The notes beneath the pieces are model-generated. The model searched no databases. It had not been told where the DNA came from and saw nothing but the letters and a program-made list of their open reading frames with translations. Below, piece after piece: positions 45,601-57,698 of a DNA stretch of 64,000 bases; position 1 is the first letter of the stretch; each line of letters starts with the position of its first letter. The position numbers and the translations under genes were made by a program. The DNA is taken from NCBI GenBank assembly GCA_030760725.1, contig JASWHV010000012.1, positions 50,189,652 to 50,253,651 on the forward strand. The letters are read 5' to 3'. The DNA comes from Neostapfia colusana (Eukaryota; Streptophyta; Magnoliopsida; Poales; Poaceae).

Positions 45601-47379
45601 CAAGGACACACAGGTCCACACATTTCCATATGTGCAGTCACACCGGATCCAACAGCCACAGAAGATCGGGTTTTCAAATTTCTTCTCTCTGACAGCTGGG
45701 CCCGCCAAACCCTTCTTCAACCTCGGTTTGTTCCCGCGCCAGCGAGCCCGCGCCGCCGTCCTCGCCGGAGATCGTCGTTAACTGGTCTCCCGGCCTCTGC
45801 CCGAGCCCCTGCTCGCCGCCAGGGCCTAACCCGCCATGCTGAACATGATGATGAAGTTTCCCCGAGCCGGTAAGGCCTCTACGGTGGCTAGCGGCGGTGT
45901 GGTAGCTCTGTACACCATCGGCGACGTCGGCCGGCCGTCCTAGCGCGCTAACAGCTTGGTAAAACGGTGCTACAGCACCAGTGAACTATGGGGGAGCTTG
46001 ATCTAGCCTCAAAAATTCTCAGGAACGGTGGCAAATAGGGTTTCACCGTGCGACCGCGGTCCCCCGCCTCGGTTGCCGTTAGAAAACCGCGAAATACCCG
46101 ACCTAGGTGCAGTTTCAAGCTAGAAATGTGAAGAGCAAAGGATCGCCTACTACCTTGGGCCCCTTGTGCAAACTTTGACGACCTAAGAATGAGAATTGAG
46201 GTGGAATTTGGGATTACCGTGCCGGAAGGTCGATTTGAGCACGCCGGAGAAACTTCTCCAAATTCTCTCTCGGTGTCTCATGGCATGGCCTGAGCTTGGG
46301 AGGAGAGCAGCATGGTGCCTTGGCGCATCCCGGGGCGCCGGTACTCGGTCGTGACAAGCATCGGGTTAAGCTATCCACGAACGCCTCCTCATCGGCTCTT
46401 GTTCGGCTTCCGCGTGGTCGCAGTGTTCCCGGGGTTGGAGAGCCGATCATCGGTCAGGAGCACGTCGAGGAGGGAGAGGAAGAGGCCTTGGTGCCATTTT
46501 GCTACTCACTAGCTGCTGCTCACATTCACTCGAGCTGGCTGCCGATCGATCGGTGATGGTGGCAGTGTGTTCGCTCGGCTCTGCGTGAGGGAGAGGAAGA
46601 GCCCCTGTGCTCTGTCCGTGAGCAGAGCAAGAAGCACGTTATGGCCGGATGAGAACGCCGAGGAGGCCTGAATCGGGGCTGGAGTCGGTGTGGAAGCGGT
46701 CGACCAGCTGCCGGTGTGCTGTCCCGAGCAGCTGCTGTCGATCCCTCGGAGGCAGCAAAACATAGACCCAATTCCTTTGTATAGATATTTTGGTACATAT
46801 GACAAGTGGGTCCCATCTCCCTTTTATCTCTTCCAAAATATCCCAAAATTTGCAAGTGATGAAATTCAATTGTGTGGAGTTGAAAACTGGACTGCATTTG
46901 GATAATTGGGCATAATTCATCCAAATTCAATTATGTATTTGAATTCATTGTACATTTAGGTCTATTTGGAAAAATGGGTAGCAAATATCTTCAAAACTTC
47001 ATGAGACTTTGCCTACCCCCTAATTTGGACCTAAAGAATTCAAATATGAAACCTGCTCTTTGATTTGGCTGCTGCAAATGAGATTTTTAGCACCACAGTC
47101 TTGAAATTTGATGTGTTGCTCTCATTTGAATTTTCAGTTGAACAAATTTGTTTCAAAATCTGATTTTAGCCTGCTCACTCATATGGGAACTTCCCACCTT
47201 GGTGTCAAACCCCTTTTTGGTTCCATGTTTTTCAATAAATATTTGAACTTATGTGAAGTGAGCTCCCATGTGTATTATCACATGTGAAAAAGTTTAAACG
47301 AGTCCCATTTTTCATACATATGAAACCAACTTTGTGCAAGCATGAGTTTCTTTGTATTCATATTTTTGGGATCTTTACA
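42663..47379 (-). repeat. 5' LTR of C (4717 bp)
   Basis: TGTAAAGATCCC to GGGTCGTGTCA on the minus strand, next to the primer site. Its length is unusual, and since the 3' LTR covers only half, a nested insertion in the unmatched 42663-45242 cannot be excluded. The palindrome CGATTATAATCG lies at 43382-43393. The hairpin TGAGC-ACGAG-GCTCA lies at 43006-43020, about 343-358 bp from the LTR end. Confidence 0.82.
43006..43393 (-). other. conserved structured segment of the C LTR
   Basis: Third sequence version of the 12-bp palindrome (CGATTATAATCG), preceded on the minus strand by TGCAGGTGTAAA as in B-type LTRs, plus the hairpin with stem TGAGC/GCTCA between CTTGC blocks. Confidence 0.65.
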
Positions 47380-47384
47380 TTAAG
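47380..47384. repeat. right target-site copy of C
   Basis: TTAAG follows the C LTR end. The partner is lost with the truncated left LTR. Confidence 0.4.
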
Positions 47385-47597
47385 CATCATCACACATATG
47401 GAATGATAACATGATCAAAGTAGAATGATATTCAATAAGATCAGCATAGAGTAGCATAGCATAGCACAAAGTTATTACAACCCAACTATGAAAATGTAGC
47501 AACGTTACAACCAAAGTTTAAAATGTAGAATGTTACAACCAAAGTTTTTTAAAATTACATAAAATAGTCCATGTATCTAGAGGCACTCCCCCTCAAT

Positions 47598-47613
47598 CTC
47601 TCCCCCTTTGGCA
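47598..47613 (-). other. polypurine tract of F
   Basis: GATGCCAAAGGGGGAGAGA on the minus strand, the tract typical of Sirevirus-type copia elements, with a second GAGGGGGAG 10 bp further. The LTR that should follow is lost. Confidence 0.75.
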
Positions 47614-47666
47614 TCAAGACACCAAAAAGGAAAAGACTAAGGGAGGAGAAAGGAGAGAGCCTAAGT

Positions 47667-49327
47667 CTACTCATCGTCGGTCTCACTCTCCTCACCACGG
47701 TCCTCATGACTTTGGGTTGCTTCATCATCTTCTTCACCATCCTCACCGGCGGGAGCAACACTAGAAGGGCCAGCCTCGCCACCAAGGAGAGCAGCCTCCG
47801 CTTCCGTGAGATCTAAAAAAGGTGTTAACTCCTCGTCATCAGAAGCCTCCGGGGACATAGCAATGTCCGTCTTATCACAGAATTTCTTCATGTACTTGTC
47901 TTGCCTCCTAGCCATCTTCTGAGTTTTGACTTCAACTTTTCGGCAAGAATAGCACTTGAAGAATCGCCGAAGGAGGAAGAGGCGGGAGTGGGAGGAGGTG
48001 CATTGGAGGCACCCCGCCTAGAAGCTCCACCAATCTTCGGCACGGTAGGAGGGATTTTAAGATGAAGGGGTCTATCCTTGACATCCTTCACAAACTCCAA
48101 GCCGGAAACCTTCTCAATGAGGCACATAATGAATGGAGCATATCCACACGAGCGTTTGGGGTGTGGGATATGTTGAAGATGTCATTGTAGATGTAGTCAA
48201 ATATGTTGAACTTCTCATCTTCAACAATTAGCTTCATCAAGTGCCAGAGGTGGCCTTTGGATCATCCCAGCATCCCCGTCCTTAGGTGCTAGAGTCTTTC
48301 TCAAAATCTGATTTAGCACACTAAAGAAAGGACAGAGGATCTTGGTTGTGGGGGGATTGTAAAAGCCAACCTCATACATGAATTCCATTTCCCCAAATCC
48401 ATTGTCGTGAGGTTGTGAATGGTAAACTCATGATTCAGAAATTCCTCAAGTCGAAGAATTTTTGCAAACTCATCATATAGGACCGAGTATTGGACTCTGT
48501 CTGTCATCATGAGATTTTCCTGTCTCCAAAGGTGGAGAAGTGGAAAGTGGTGTAAAATTGAGCCACCACCACCGTGTTCCAATTGTATTGGAACCCAAGC
48601 AATTCTTTGAGGCCATTATGATCAACTGCTTGTATGACTGCATTGAAAGCTTGATGATTCTTCTTCTCCATATAGGGCCAATCGACCCACCGAGCATCTG
48701 CAACCGGTGTCTTCATCCTCAAGTATACCAAGCGATAATAATCACAATGGAAGTCACACCAGAAGTGGTGATCCAGTGTGGCTTTCTCATACTTGTATGG
48801 ATCCTTTTCTCTGAATTTGTTCGCCTTCTCGGAGCCTTTCCCGCGAAATATGTTGCTTGAAAGCTCCGGTTGCCGGTTGGGGTTATGCATAGGAGGAGTC
48901 ATGACCAAGGGTCCAATGGGGCCTCTTCGGGGAGCACTTGACCCCACGGGACAGTCTCGGATGACTAACCCCCTACTAACAAGTGCCTTCTTTTGTGGTG
49001 TGGCCTTCTTGGTGGGCACCTTCTTGATTGAGGCCTTTTTTTTGCCCTTAGCTATTTCTCCTTCTGTAATAGGTCATTTGCCCTTATCGGCCGCTTGAGC
49101 TCTTTCCTTTATTCCAACTGTGACTAGCCTCTTCCTTCGGCTAGTGTGCTCTTCTCCTACTTCAGCTTGCGATGCTTCTCTTTCATGCTTCTTTTTGGTT
49201 CTATCTTCAAGGCGAGCTAGCTCTTGAGCGATTGCCACGTCCTCCTGTTCCTGGCGGCGAATAAAAGCTCTTGGCGAGCCGCCTCTTGCTCCGGGTTGGA
49301 GAGAGGAGAGTTATCATGATGAGACAT
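47667..49327 (-). pseudogene. env-position ORF of copia F
   Basis: An ATG at 49327 opens about 550 codons between pol and the polypurine tract. The N-part is basic (PTKKATPQKK). The middle (about 48300-48850) has a WVDWPYMEKKNHQAF block and a LGFQYNWNTVVVAQFYTTFHF block, like the large group of grass retrotransposon ORFs annotated as putative plant transposon protein. The end is very acidic (GEEDDEATQ). Frameshifts near 49258, 48480 and 48130 and a stop near 49083 break it. Sireviruses often carry an env-like ORF here, but I see no convincing signal peptide or membrane segment, so an envelope role is not supported. Confidence 0.6.
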
Positions 49328-49427
49328 GATGAAAGAACAAATAATAAAAGATATGAGTTGAGAGCAGATGGTTATTGTGATAGAAGTGCAACAAATTCAC
49401 TAAGTTAGGAGTTAACCCTAGGTTAGG

Positions 49428-50080
49428 CCGGACTTGTCCGGTCTCTGTCCAGACTAGTCCAGTCAGGAACCGACTTGTCCGCCATTGGTCCGGACTAGTT
49501 CGGACCACCCAGTGTTAAACCCTAACTAAGGTATTTTTCTACAAATCTCAGTAATAAGCCACAATAACGCAAGGAAAGAATCACAATGTGTTTATGAAGC
49601 ACTAGGCATCCTAGGTTATGGGGGGGCAACCTAAAAAATGAGGATTCAAAGGGATTAGGTTTTGCTCAAAAACGTACCTTGAAGGTTCAAATCCGAGCAA
49701 AACACCGGATTGGAGGGCGGAGAAGTCTGGGGATTGACTTCTCGAGGCTCTAAAGAGTTGAAGACTCGAATTGTCTGAAGATTTTGGTGGAAATCCTCAG
49801 AAATTGCCAATGCGGGCGAGTTTGAGGGAAGGGCGCACGTTGAGATTCGTTTGAATAGAATGAGAGGATTTGGGCCCGGCGCTCGGGTTAAGTCCCCAAG
49901 GTCCAGACTAGTCCGATGGGGATACCGGACAAGTCCGGTCGCCAGACCAGGTCCAGACTTATCTGGTAGTTTGGACAAGTCTAGTGACAGGCCAGGCTAG
50001 TCCAATGTGGACTTGTTTGAACCAGACCAGACTTGTCTGGTAGTCGGACTTGTCCGGCCTTGAGGGCGGACTAGTCCGGT
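49428..50080. repeat. CGGACTAGTCCG-type palindromes between pol and env-position ORF of F
   Basis: About 13 copies in two clusters (49428-49503, 49900-50080), the same motif as in U3 of LTR G with ACTAGT, ACTTGT and ACAAGT cores. The stretch between the clusters has no gene I can support. Confidence 0.8.
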
Positions 50081-50320
50081 CCTAGACAACAGATTTTCAT
50101 ATATAGTGAGAGATTTACAAGGAATGATCCATATGGACTAAGTTTTCACAAGTATTCTCAATGAATATGGCTAGTAGAGTGCACAAACAATCATACAATG
50201 ACCATGATTCAAGGAGACAATAATTGAAAACGGTTTGATAAAAAATTGAGGGAGACAAGTTTTTGAAAACATGCATAATTTTGAAGAGAATAAATAGCTA
50301 ACAATCAGATGTGCAACATC

Positions 50321-50921
50321 TCAAGCCACATTTCGAGAATCAAGGATATTTAGCTCATTCCTAAGTTTGCAAAAGTGTTTTTCATCTAGTGGCTTGGTGA
50401 AGATATTGGCTAGTTGTTTTTCAGTTCTCACATGTGAAATAACAATGTCCCCCTTCATTGAATGGTCTCTCAAGAAGTGGTGTAGGATGTCAATGTTCTT
50501 TGTCCTAGAGTGTTCAACTGGGTTATGGACAATCTTTATGGCACTCTAATGTCGCATAGGAGTGGAATATGTTTCATGTTGAGGCCATAGTCCCTTAGAG
50601 TTTGTCACATCCAAAGAAGTTGTGCACAACAACTTTCGGCTACGACATACTCCGCTTCGGTTATGGATAGGGCAATAGAATTTTGTTTCTTGGATGACCA
50701 TGATACTAGGGACCTACCCAAGAATTGACAAGTCCCGAAGGTACTTTTTCTATCCACTTTGCATCCGGCATAATCCGCATCGGAGTACCTGATGAGATTG
50801 AACTTGGACCCTTTAGGATACCACAACCCTAGATTAGGTGTATGAACTAAATAGCGCAAGATTCTCCTTACGGCTGTCAAGTGACACTCCTTAGGAGCGG
50901 CTTGAAACCTTGCACACATGA
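50321..50921 (-). pseudogene. copia RNase H of F, C-terminal part
   Basis: Starts at the H insertion with CARFQAAPKECH and shows the copia RNase H blocks SDADYAGCKVDRKSTFG and ITEAEYVVA. A stop lies at 50605 where relatives have arginine (CGA to TGA). After a frameshift the normal end ADIFTKPL-like, DEKHFCKLRNEL can be followed to a TGA at 50321. Confidence 0.85.
50917..50921. repeat. left target duplication of solo LTR H
   Basis: CATGA, against CATGC at 53558-53562. Confidence 0.6.
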
Positions 50922-51020
50922 TGTAACACCCTCATTTCCATCATAATGCATTGCATCCATTATCATGTAGAGGTCACTTAAAAATAGAAGAGAAACGGGA
51001 TAAAATCCTGGCCGCATCTT

Positions 51021-51275
51021 AGAGATAAATCTTCTAGAATAATTTTAGAGATAAAGCTTCTAGAAGAATTTTAGAGACAAATCTTCTAGAAGAATATTGC
51101 GGATAAAGCTTCTAGAAGAATCTTGGAGATAAATCTTCTAGAAAAATCTTGGAGATGAAGCTTCTATAAGAATCTTGGAGATAAACCTTAGAGATAAAGC
51201 TTCTAGATGAACCTTAGATATAGAGCTTCTAGATAAGCTTAAAGATAGAGCTTAGAGATAAAGTTTTGGAGATAA
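51021..51275. repeat. 26-bp minisatellite in U3 of H
   Basis: About nine units of the AGAGATAAAGCTTCTAGAAG type, diverging towards the right. It lies at the same distance from the LTR start as the 20-bp array of B1. Confidence 0.85.
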
Positions 51276-51304
51276 AACACCCCTGCTGGCCGCACCTCTT
51301 AGGG

Positions 51305-51392
51305 ATAGAGTCCTTCTACTCCTCCAAACTGAGTAGGAGATTGCATCTCTTGGAGATAGAGTCCCTCTCCTCCTCCAAACTGAGTAGGAGAT
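51305..51392. repeat. 51-bp tandem duplication before the H TATA box
   Basis: Two copies starting ATAGAGTCC, each containing CTCCTCCAAACTGAGTAGGA; the second is shorter and leads into the TATA box. Confidence 0.75.
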
Positions 51393-51401
51393 CTTCCCCC
51401 T

Positions 51402-51409
51402 TATAAATA
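51402..51409 (+). promoter_or_regulatory. TATA box of LTR H
   Basis: TATAAATA in the same CCCCCT context as in B1. Confidence 0.65.
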
Positions 51410-52832
51410 CAGCCTTCCCTGGCTGCCACCCCTGCCAAAACAAGCCTGTTGCCCCCTGCTGCCAAGCCCTGGTCACCACCCCTTTGCTGCTGCCTTGGCC
51501 GCCGTCGAAACTCTACCCCGCCTCGCCGTCGCCGGAGAAGAAGACCCCTGCTGCCAAGCCCTGGCCGCAGCCCTATTCTTCTCCAAAGAAAAACCCCAGC
51601 TGCTGCCATTGCAAAGGAAAAAGTCCAGCTGCAAGGAGGAGAGAATTAAGAAGAGAGGTAGGTCCCTGTTACCACTCTTACTACGTCGCCGCTGTTGCTA
51701 CGCACCCGTTTTTCTCCACCCCCTGCAAGCAGAAATCTCTGCGTGTGGAAAGACCATGTTTTGGTCAATTTTTGATGGTGGAATTGATCTACAAACTGTG
51801 ACAAGATCATAACCACGTCCACACTTGATCCCAGCAGCCTTGTTCATCATAAAATCCCATGGACGCCTACTAAAACTTGCAAGAACATGTGCAAACTGAT
51901 TTTTATAAACTGCACCATAGGAATTGCATTCATCCACCTCATTGCATCTTGAGTAAAGTTTGTGCATGATAATTGATTGCTGTAAATTATGTATGTGCAT
52001 GGTCATGAGTAGAAGGACACGCTCAAGAGGCTGTCTACGAGGAACTACAGCACCAAGACTTCGAGACGCTTGAGCAACACGAACCACGGGAGCAAGGCAA
52101 GTGTCTCTTGACCATATTGATCCTATGTTTTCGAAATTGTTTTGCTTGCGAAAACTTGTATGCTTGATTCAACTTGATGGGACACCCTTTTATAGGAGTT
52201 TACTAGTTTTGCTAACTATCCTTGTCGCCGGGAAAGTTGATGAGTCGGATATGGTCGTATTTACTTTTTGCTTCGCTTAACTTACGTGATACGGGAAGCT
52301 GAAATAAAACTTGTTAGCTACTGCACTCATGATATTAAAGATGACGAGTACTCGATGATGTTGATAAGCATGGGATCGGGGATATCTAGGCAAGCTTGGT
52401 TCATGGATGTTGCTGAATGAGATGGTGGTTTACTTGTCATAGATCTAAGGATCGGTTCATGCGAGCACATGCCAGGAAAACAGTGCCACCACAAGGCCAA
52501 ATATGGGTGCAGCTTAGCTGACTAATTAGGTGTGTTGCTAGCTTGTTATGGACCGTTGGATTATGCGGGGAATGGGAGTCAAGAGGGACTGCTTTGGGAA
52601 CTGCATGGCACAAGAGGGGGCCCGTGGGTGGGAAAATGGAGATTCAAGCCTGCCGGTGAAACCTCAGTGGGTCCGTACATCCTAGTAGCTCCTTTGTAAA
52701 GGTTATTTTGTGATCTCTTGGCCATACACCGACGGTTGTGTACTGATATAATGGAGGTTCTTTCTAGTCACCGACGGGTGATGAAATCACGAACTTGTGG
52801 GTAAAGTGGTGCCACCTCTGCAGAGTGTAAAA

Positions 52833-53253
52833 CTATCATGATAGCCATGCTTCCGGTCACAAGCACCTGGCCAACTTACATGATTAGAGGCAAAAACATG
52901 GGATGTTTATTTGGTTATGGTCATTGGGATTGGTTTTGAAACTGTTTTGAGTCATGACGATGAATTTGGTTTCGGTTATATGAAAATGAGATGGATATGA
53001 ATATTTATGAGTATGAGATGAACTTGAGAAAGATTATTGGCTGGTTGAAGCATGATAAATGGTGAATTATGATGAAAGAATGTTGCTGAATTACTTGGTT
53101 ATGTTGTGATTAAACTCACCTAGAAATAGTTGCAGTTTTTATCATGTTTTGTGAAATAAAATTTGCATGCTGCAATAAACCTTTTTATTGCCTGCCTTGT
53201 TGTAAGCTACATGTCATACTTTTCCCGCACTTGCTGAGTACGACATGTACTCA
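52833..53253 (+). other. conserved structured segment of LTR H
   Basis: CTATCATGATAG at 52833-52844 and TGAGTAC-GACAT-GTACTCA at 53235-53253. Confidence 0.68.
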
Positions 53254-53557
53254 CCCTTGCATTCCCAAATATACATCAGCAACAGGAGAAGAGTACTTCG
53301 AGGAACAGTTGGAGTACTAGGCGTGCGCACTACCGTCAACATGCCTGTGGAGTTGAAGTTGGAGCCTGCTCTCTTAGCCATTTTCCGCTGTCGTTTAGAG
53401 TCTTTCGCTGCAAGAATAAGTTAGATATTCATGAGTGATACATTGAGCCAATGTAATAAAATACTTAAACATTATTTGTACGTGGTTATATTCTGAGTTT
53501 CAGCTCGTGGAATACACATATGCATTCAGTTGGTTCATTTCAGAACCGGGTGGCACA

Positions 53558-54480
53558 CATGCATACACTTAACATAATATCGGGCATATATGCACAAAGG
53601 TAAAGAAGGGATCCAATCATGGAACGGTATACCTTTTGATCCATGCTAGGGTTGTCTTCGTTGAGGTCTAGATGTTCGTTTGTCTCCATTGGCGTCTTGA
53701 TGGGCTTGGCCTTCTCCATATCTAACTTTTTAAGTATATCTCGAGCGTACTTGGTTTGACATATGAAGGTGCCTTTCTTGAGTTGTTTCACTTGGAAACC
53801 TAGAAATAACTTCAATTCTCCCATTATCGACATCTCAAACCTCTCCGTCATGATTTTGCTAAACTCTTCACAAAAAGATTAGTTAATAGAACCAAATATT
53901 ATGTCATCGACATAAATTTGGCATACAAATAAATCATCATCCAAGTTTTTAGTAAAGAATGTATAGTTGGCCTTTCCTATCCTAAAATTATTGTCAATGA
54001 GGAAGTCTCTAAGGCACTCATACCAAGCTTTAGGAGCTTGTTTATGGCCGTAGAGAGTTTTATGAAGCTTAAAGACATGGTTAGGATACTTATCATCCTC
54101 GAAGACGGGCGGTTGCTCCGCATAAACCTTCTCCTTGATTGGACCGTTGAGGAAGGCACTTTTCACATCCATTTGATACAACTTGAAATTATTGTGAGTA
54201 GCATAGGCCAATAATATGCGAATAGATTCAAGCCTAGCCACGGGAGCAAAAGTTTCATCAAAATCCAAACCTTCGATTTGTGAGTACCCCTTAGCCACAA
54301 GTCTAGCTTTGTTTCTTGTCACCATGCCATGCTCATCTTGATTGTTGCGTAAGACCCACTTGGTGCCTACCACGTTGGCATTAGGCTTTTCACAAGCTCC
54401 CACACTTTGTTTCTTTTTAAGTTGTTGAGCTCCTCTTGCATGTCCATCACCCAATCCGGGTCTTGTAGGGCATCTTAAAC
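53558..54480 (-). pseudogene. copia reverse transcriptase of F
   Basis: Begins with WVLRNNQDEHG and KARLVAKGYSQ, then FAPVARLESIR, QMDVKSAFLNG and the catalytic block CQIYVDDIIFG, all standard copia RT motifs. A TAA at 53879-53881 and a frameshift near 54440 break the frame. It ends at the H insertion inside the region joining RT and RNase H. Confidence 0.9.
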
Positions 54481-55938
54481 CTTAAATGGATCCAAAGAAG
54501 ACACAAAAGAGTAGTGAGCATAAAAATTAGCCATACGAGAGAGAGTCATTACCCCCTTGGGAGATGTCTCCAAGTATGTTGTCAAGGGATGGTCCCGTTG
54601 AACACATTGATGGACTCTTGGGTGTAGTACACTTGGTCTTGAGTCGACTTGTTCATCTCCTTCTTTGTCTTCATCTCCCCCTTGATCATTGTCACAATTT
54701 TGATCTTCAATGTATTGATCATGGTGATCTTGATCTTGTTATTGATCTTGGGGAACATGGGCTTGATCTTGTGCTTGGGGCATCTCTTGTGATGAGGATG
54801 GGTCACTTGGGCCTTGTTGCTCTTGTGGTCGTATATCACCAAGTGCCATCCTTCTCAATGCCATACATGGTGCCTATTCTTCATCTAGCACACATTGATC
54901 AACTTGCTCCACTTGGGAGCCATTAGTTTCATCAAACACCACATCACGTGTGATTTCCACACAACTAGGGGTTTTGTTGAATACACGATAGGCGTAGGTG
55001 TTTGAATCATAGCCAAGCAAGAAACATTCATTGGATTTTGAAGCAAACTTCAAAATTTGAGGCTTCTTGTTAAGAATTTAACACTTTCTACCAAAGACTC
55101 TAATGTAGGAGATATTGGTTTTGTTACCCGTTAGAAGTTCGTATGGAGTTTTTTTCAATAGGTGATGGAGGTAGAGACGGTTTGTGGCATGGAAATCGGT
55201 GTTGACCGCTTCCACCCAAAACCGATCAGATGTCTTGTATTCGTCAAGCATTTTTGTTGACATCTCTATCAGAGTCCAGCTCTTCCTTTCGGCCACCCCA
55301 TTTTGTTCGGGTGAGTAGGGTGCCGAAAACTCATGCTTGGTTCCCTCCTCGTCCAAGTACTCTTCTACTTGGGTGTTCTTGAATTCAGTTCCGTTGTCAC
55401 TTCTTATCTTCTTGATTCTCAAGGAGAACTCACTTTGATCTATCCTCAAGAAACTCTTGAGGACACCTTGAGTTTCACCTTTGTCATGCAAGAAAAACAC
55501 CCAAGTGAAGCGGGAAAAGTCATCAACAATTACTAAACTATATTTGTTACCACCAATGCTTATGTTAGCAATGGGACCGAAAAGGTCCATGTGCAGCATC
55601 TCCAATGGTCTCGTTGTCGTCATCACATTCTTGGCGGGATGAGATGTTCCGACTTGTTTCCTGGATCGACACGCGCTACAAGGCCTATTTTTCTCAAAAA
55701 CAACATTCTTAAGACCTCAGATCTGATAGCCTTTTAGAAGTTTTTGATGATTCCTCATACCAATATGGGCTAGTCTACGGTGCCACAACCATCCCATGTT
55801 GTTCTTTGCCATCAAGCATGTATAAAGTTGAGTTTTATCCGTGGTGAAGTCCACGAGATAAAGCTTTCCCTTGAGCACACCCTTGAAGACAATTGAGTTA
55901 TCAATTCTTCTAGTGACAATCACACCTTCGTTAGTCAA
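54481..55938 (-). pseudogene. copia integrase of F and linker to RT
   Basis: The gag-pre-integrase finger (WLWHRRLAHIG) lies at 55717-55938. After a gap with a stop the core runs from 55626 with both aspartates (HMDLFGP, IRSDNGTEF) and the glutamate in NGVAERK. A TAA follows at 55078. The linker (54481-55077) continues with FLLGYDSNTYAYRVF and a D/Q-rich stretch with several stops. Integrase before RT confirms copia. Confidence 0.87.
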
Positions 55939-56300
55939 TAATCAATTATAACCTTTTGCACATAATTGAGATATGGATAAAAGATTATATGACATGTGAA
56001 ATAGTGTGTTGTGGAGAAATAGAGATTTTACACATACCTAATACCTTCCCTGGCTATTGTCGCCAAAGTAGATACCTTAACTTGGATCATTGCTTTCTTC
56101 ATACTCCACAAATATTATCCTTGCTCCGGTCATATGGTTGGTGCATCCACTATCTAGCACCTATTTTGTACCACCGGAGGAGTAAGCCTACAAAACCAGT
56201 TTAGGCTTTGGTTCTAGGTACCCAAGCTTGGTTGGGTCCTTATAGGTTAGTGACAAGGCGTTTGGGCACCCACACACAAGGCTTTGGGCTCTTGCGGAGT
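55939..56300 (-). pseudogene. copia protease of F
   Basis: The block VLDSGCTNHMTG at about 56125-56160 is the copia aspartic protease site and is intact. The rest is short and full of stops, so the domain is decayed. Confidence 0.75.
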
Positions 56301-56379
56301 GGCCCAACATATTTAGCATAGACATAACTAAATTTGCTTCTCATAAGCACATAAGATGCATCAAAATCATGAAACATAG

Positions 56380-57698
56380 TTAAGTTGATATTTTTAGCAT
56401 TTTAGCATCTTTATCAAATTTGACCATTTCAAGAGAAGCAGATGCATGACGTTCATTCTTGGCTTGGTATGATCCTTCCTTGACAAAAGCAATACGCATC
56501 TTCTTATTCTTGGGAATTCTAGCGTTTTGCTTTCCTCCCCTTGAATAGCCAAGACCATCTTTGATCAAGGGAGACCTTGCGATCAAGTATGCACTACGTG
56601 CATACTTTATCTTCTCCTTGTCAAAAATGAAACCCTTAGGTGTAGTCTTGCTCTTTGTCATGTTAAGCCATTTTTCAATTTAAGTACAAGATCGGCACAT
56701 TTGCAAGTTTTAGTGTTCGACTCCACATTAGACAAGTTTGAGCTAGTTGAGGCAGGAGAGGAAACACTTGACTTGAGAGTTGCGAATTGTGCCTCAAGAT
56801 TCTTGTGATATTTGTTCAAACTGACAAGCTCATCTTGGAGCACAACATTCGAACTCTTGAGATTTGAAGAGGTCTCCTTGCATTCCGCAAGTTCAAGTTC
56901 AAGTGCCTTGTTGCTCTCCTTCTAAAGCTCGAGGAGCTTCTCAAGGTTAAGATTCCTTTGCCACTCCTTGACAAGCAAATCATCTTGCTTCTCAATAAGC
57001 TCCTCCTTGTCTAAGATTTCACCGGAGAGCTTTTTCATTTTAATTAAAGCACTTTTTCTCAAACATTCAAACATGTACCCATTCTCACTAGCACTATCAA
57101 AATCTTCATCTTTAATAGAACGCAAGGAGAGTTTAGATTTAACCTTTTGCTTTACCTCCTTTGCCATGAGGCATGTGTGGCTTGAGCTCTTCCACTCTCC
57201 CTTGTTTAGCAATAGAGTCTTCTTCATTGTTGGCTTCTTGATGGTGACGGTTGCCACTTCCGCCTCATCATCAGAGGAGGACTCATCGTTGGAGTCCCAC
57301 TCCTTGCCAACATGAGCATGCCCATGTGCCTTCTTTTTCTTGAACATCTTCCTCTCTTGAGGCTTCTCATCCTTGTTCTTCTTCTTCTTCTCTTCTTCCT
57401 TTTCGTATGGGCAATTAACAATGTAGTGCCCATACTCGCAATAGTTGTAGCAAGCTCTCTTGGTTCTTGACTTGCTCTTGTCCTTGCCCTTGCTCTCATA
57501 GTTTGACCCTCTTGTTCTCTTCATCATTCTCTTGAATCTATTGATGAAGAAGGCCAACTCCTCATCATCCATGTCGGTGCTTTATTCTTCACTTCCTTCA
57601 TCGTTGCTTGAAGCTTGCACCTCTTTGTCTTTGGACTTGGGTGAGGCTTTGAGAGCAACACCCTTCTTCTTGGAGGATGTGACATTGGCAAGGTCTTT
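56380..57698 (-). pseudogene. copia gag of F, cut by A3
   Basis: Same family as E, with an acidic/basic stretch, a zinc-knuckle relic CYNYCEYGHYIVNC (second Cys is Tyr, spacing altered), a SHTCLMAKE block, a coiled coil around 56850-57100 and a basic end (KYARSAYLIARSPL). Frames change near 56650 and 56900 and a stop lies near 57583. A3 removes the N-terminal part, which should continue right of the window. Confidence 0.85.
57694..57698. repeat. left target-site copy of A3
   Basis: TCTTT precedes the A3 LTR. The partner is beyond the window. Confidence 0.4.

Larger units (their letters stand above)
36265..47379 (-). mobile_element. Ty3/gypsy element C with very long LTRs
   Basis: Minus-strand element: complete 5' LTR (42663-47379), primer site, leader, gag and protease relics, RT, RNase H and chromodomain, polypurine tract, and a 3' LTR truncated at 36265. 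The two LTR copies match over about 2.14 kb with few differences. The integrase is deleted. It is inserted in the 3' region of copia F; the right flank is TTAAG, and the left flank is lost. Confidence 0.88.
50922..53557 (+). mobile_element. gypsy solo LTR H (2636 bp) in copia F
   Basis: TGTAACACCC to GGGTGGCACA with 4-of-5 matching flanks and no internal region. It aligns with B1 and B2 LTRs from the TATA box on. U3 differs: in place of the 20-bp array it has a 26-bp array and a 51-bp tandem duplication. It splits the F frame between a MLSVC and a CARF block without other loss. Confidence 0.9.
47380..57698 (-). mobile_element. Sirevirus-like copia element F, without LTRs
   Basis: Minus-strand element with gag, protease, integrase, RT, RNase H, a spacer with palindromes, an env-position ORF and a polypurine tract. 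The order integrase before RT defines copia. It is split by solo LTR H, its gag start is cut by A3 and its 3' end by C, so neither LTR is present. The 47385-47597 stretch is AT-rich 3' non-coding sequence. Confidence 0.9.

Noticed and set aside
54564..54926. Plus-strand frame of 120 codons opposite copia F
   Set aside because: It is the complement of the D/Q-rich linker between integrase and RT of F and has no independent support.
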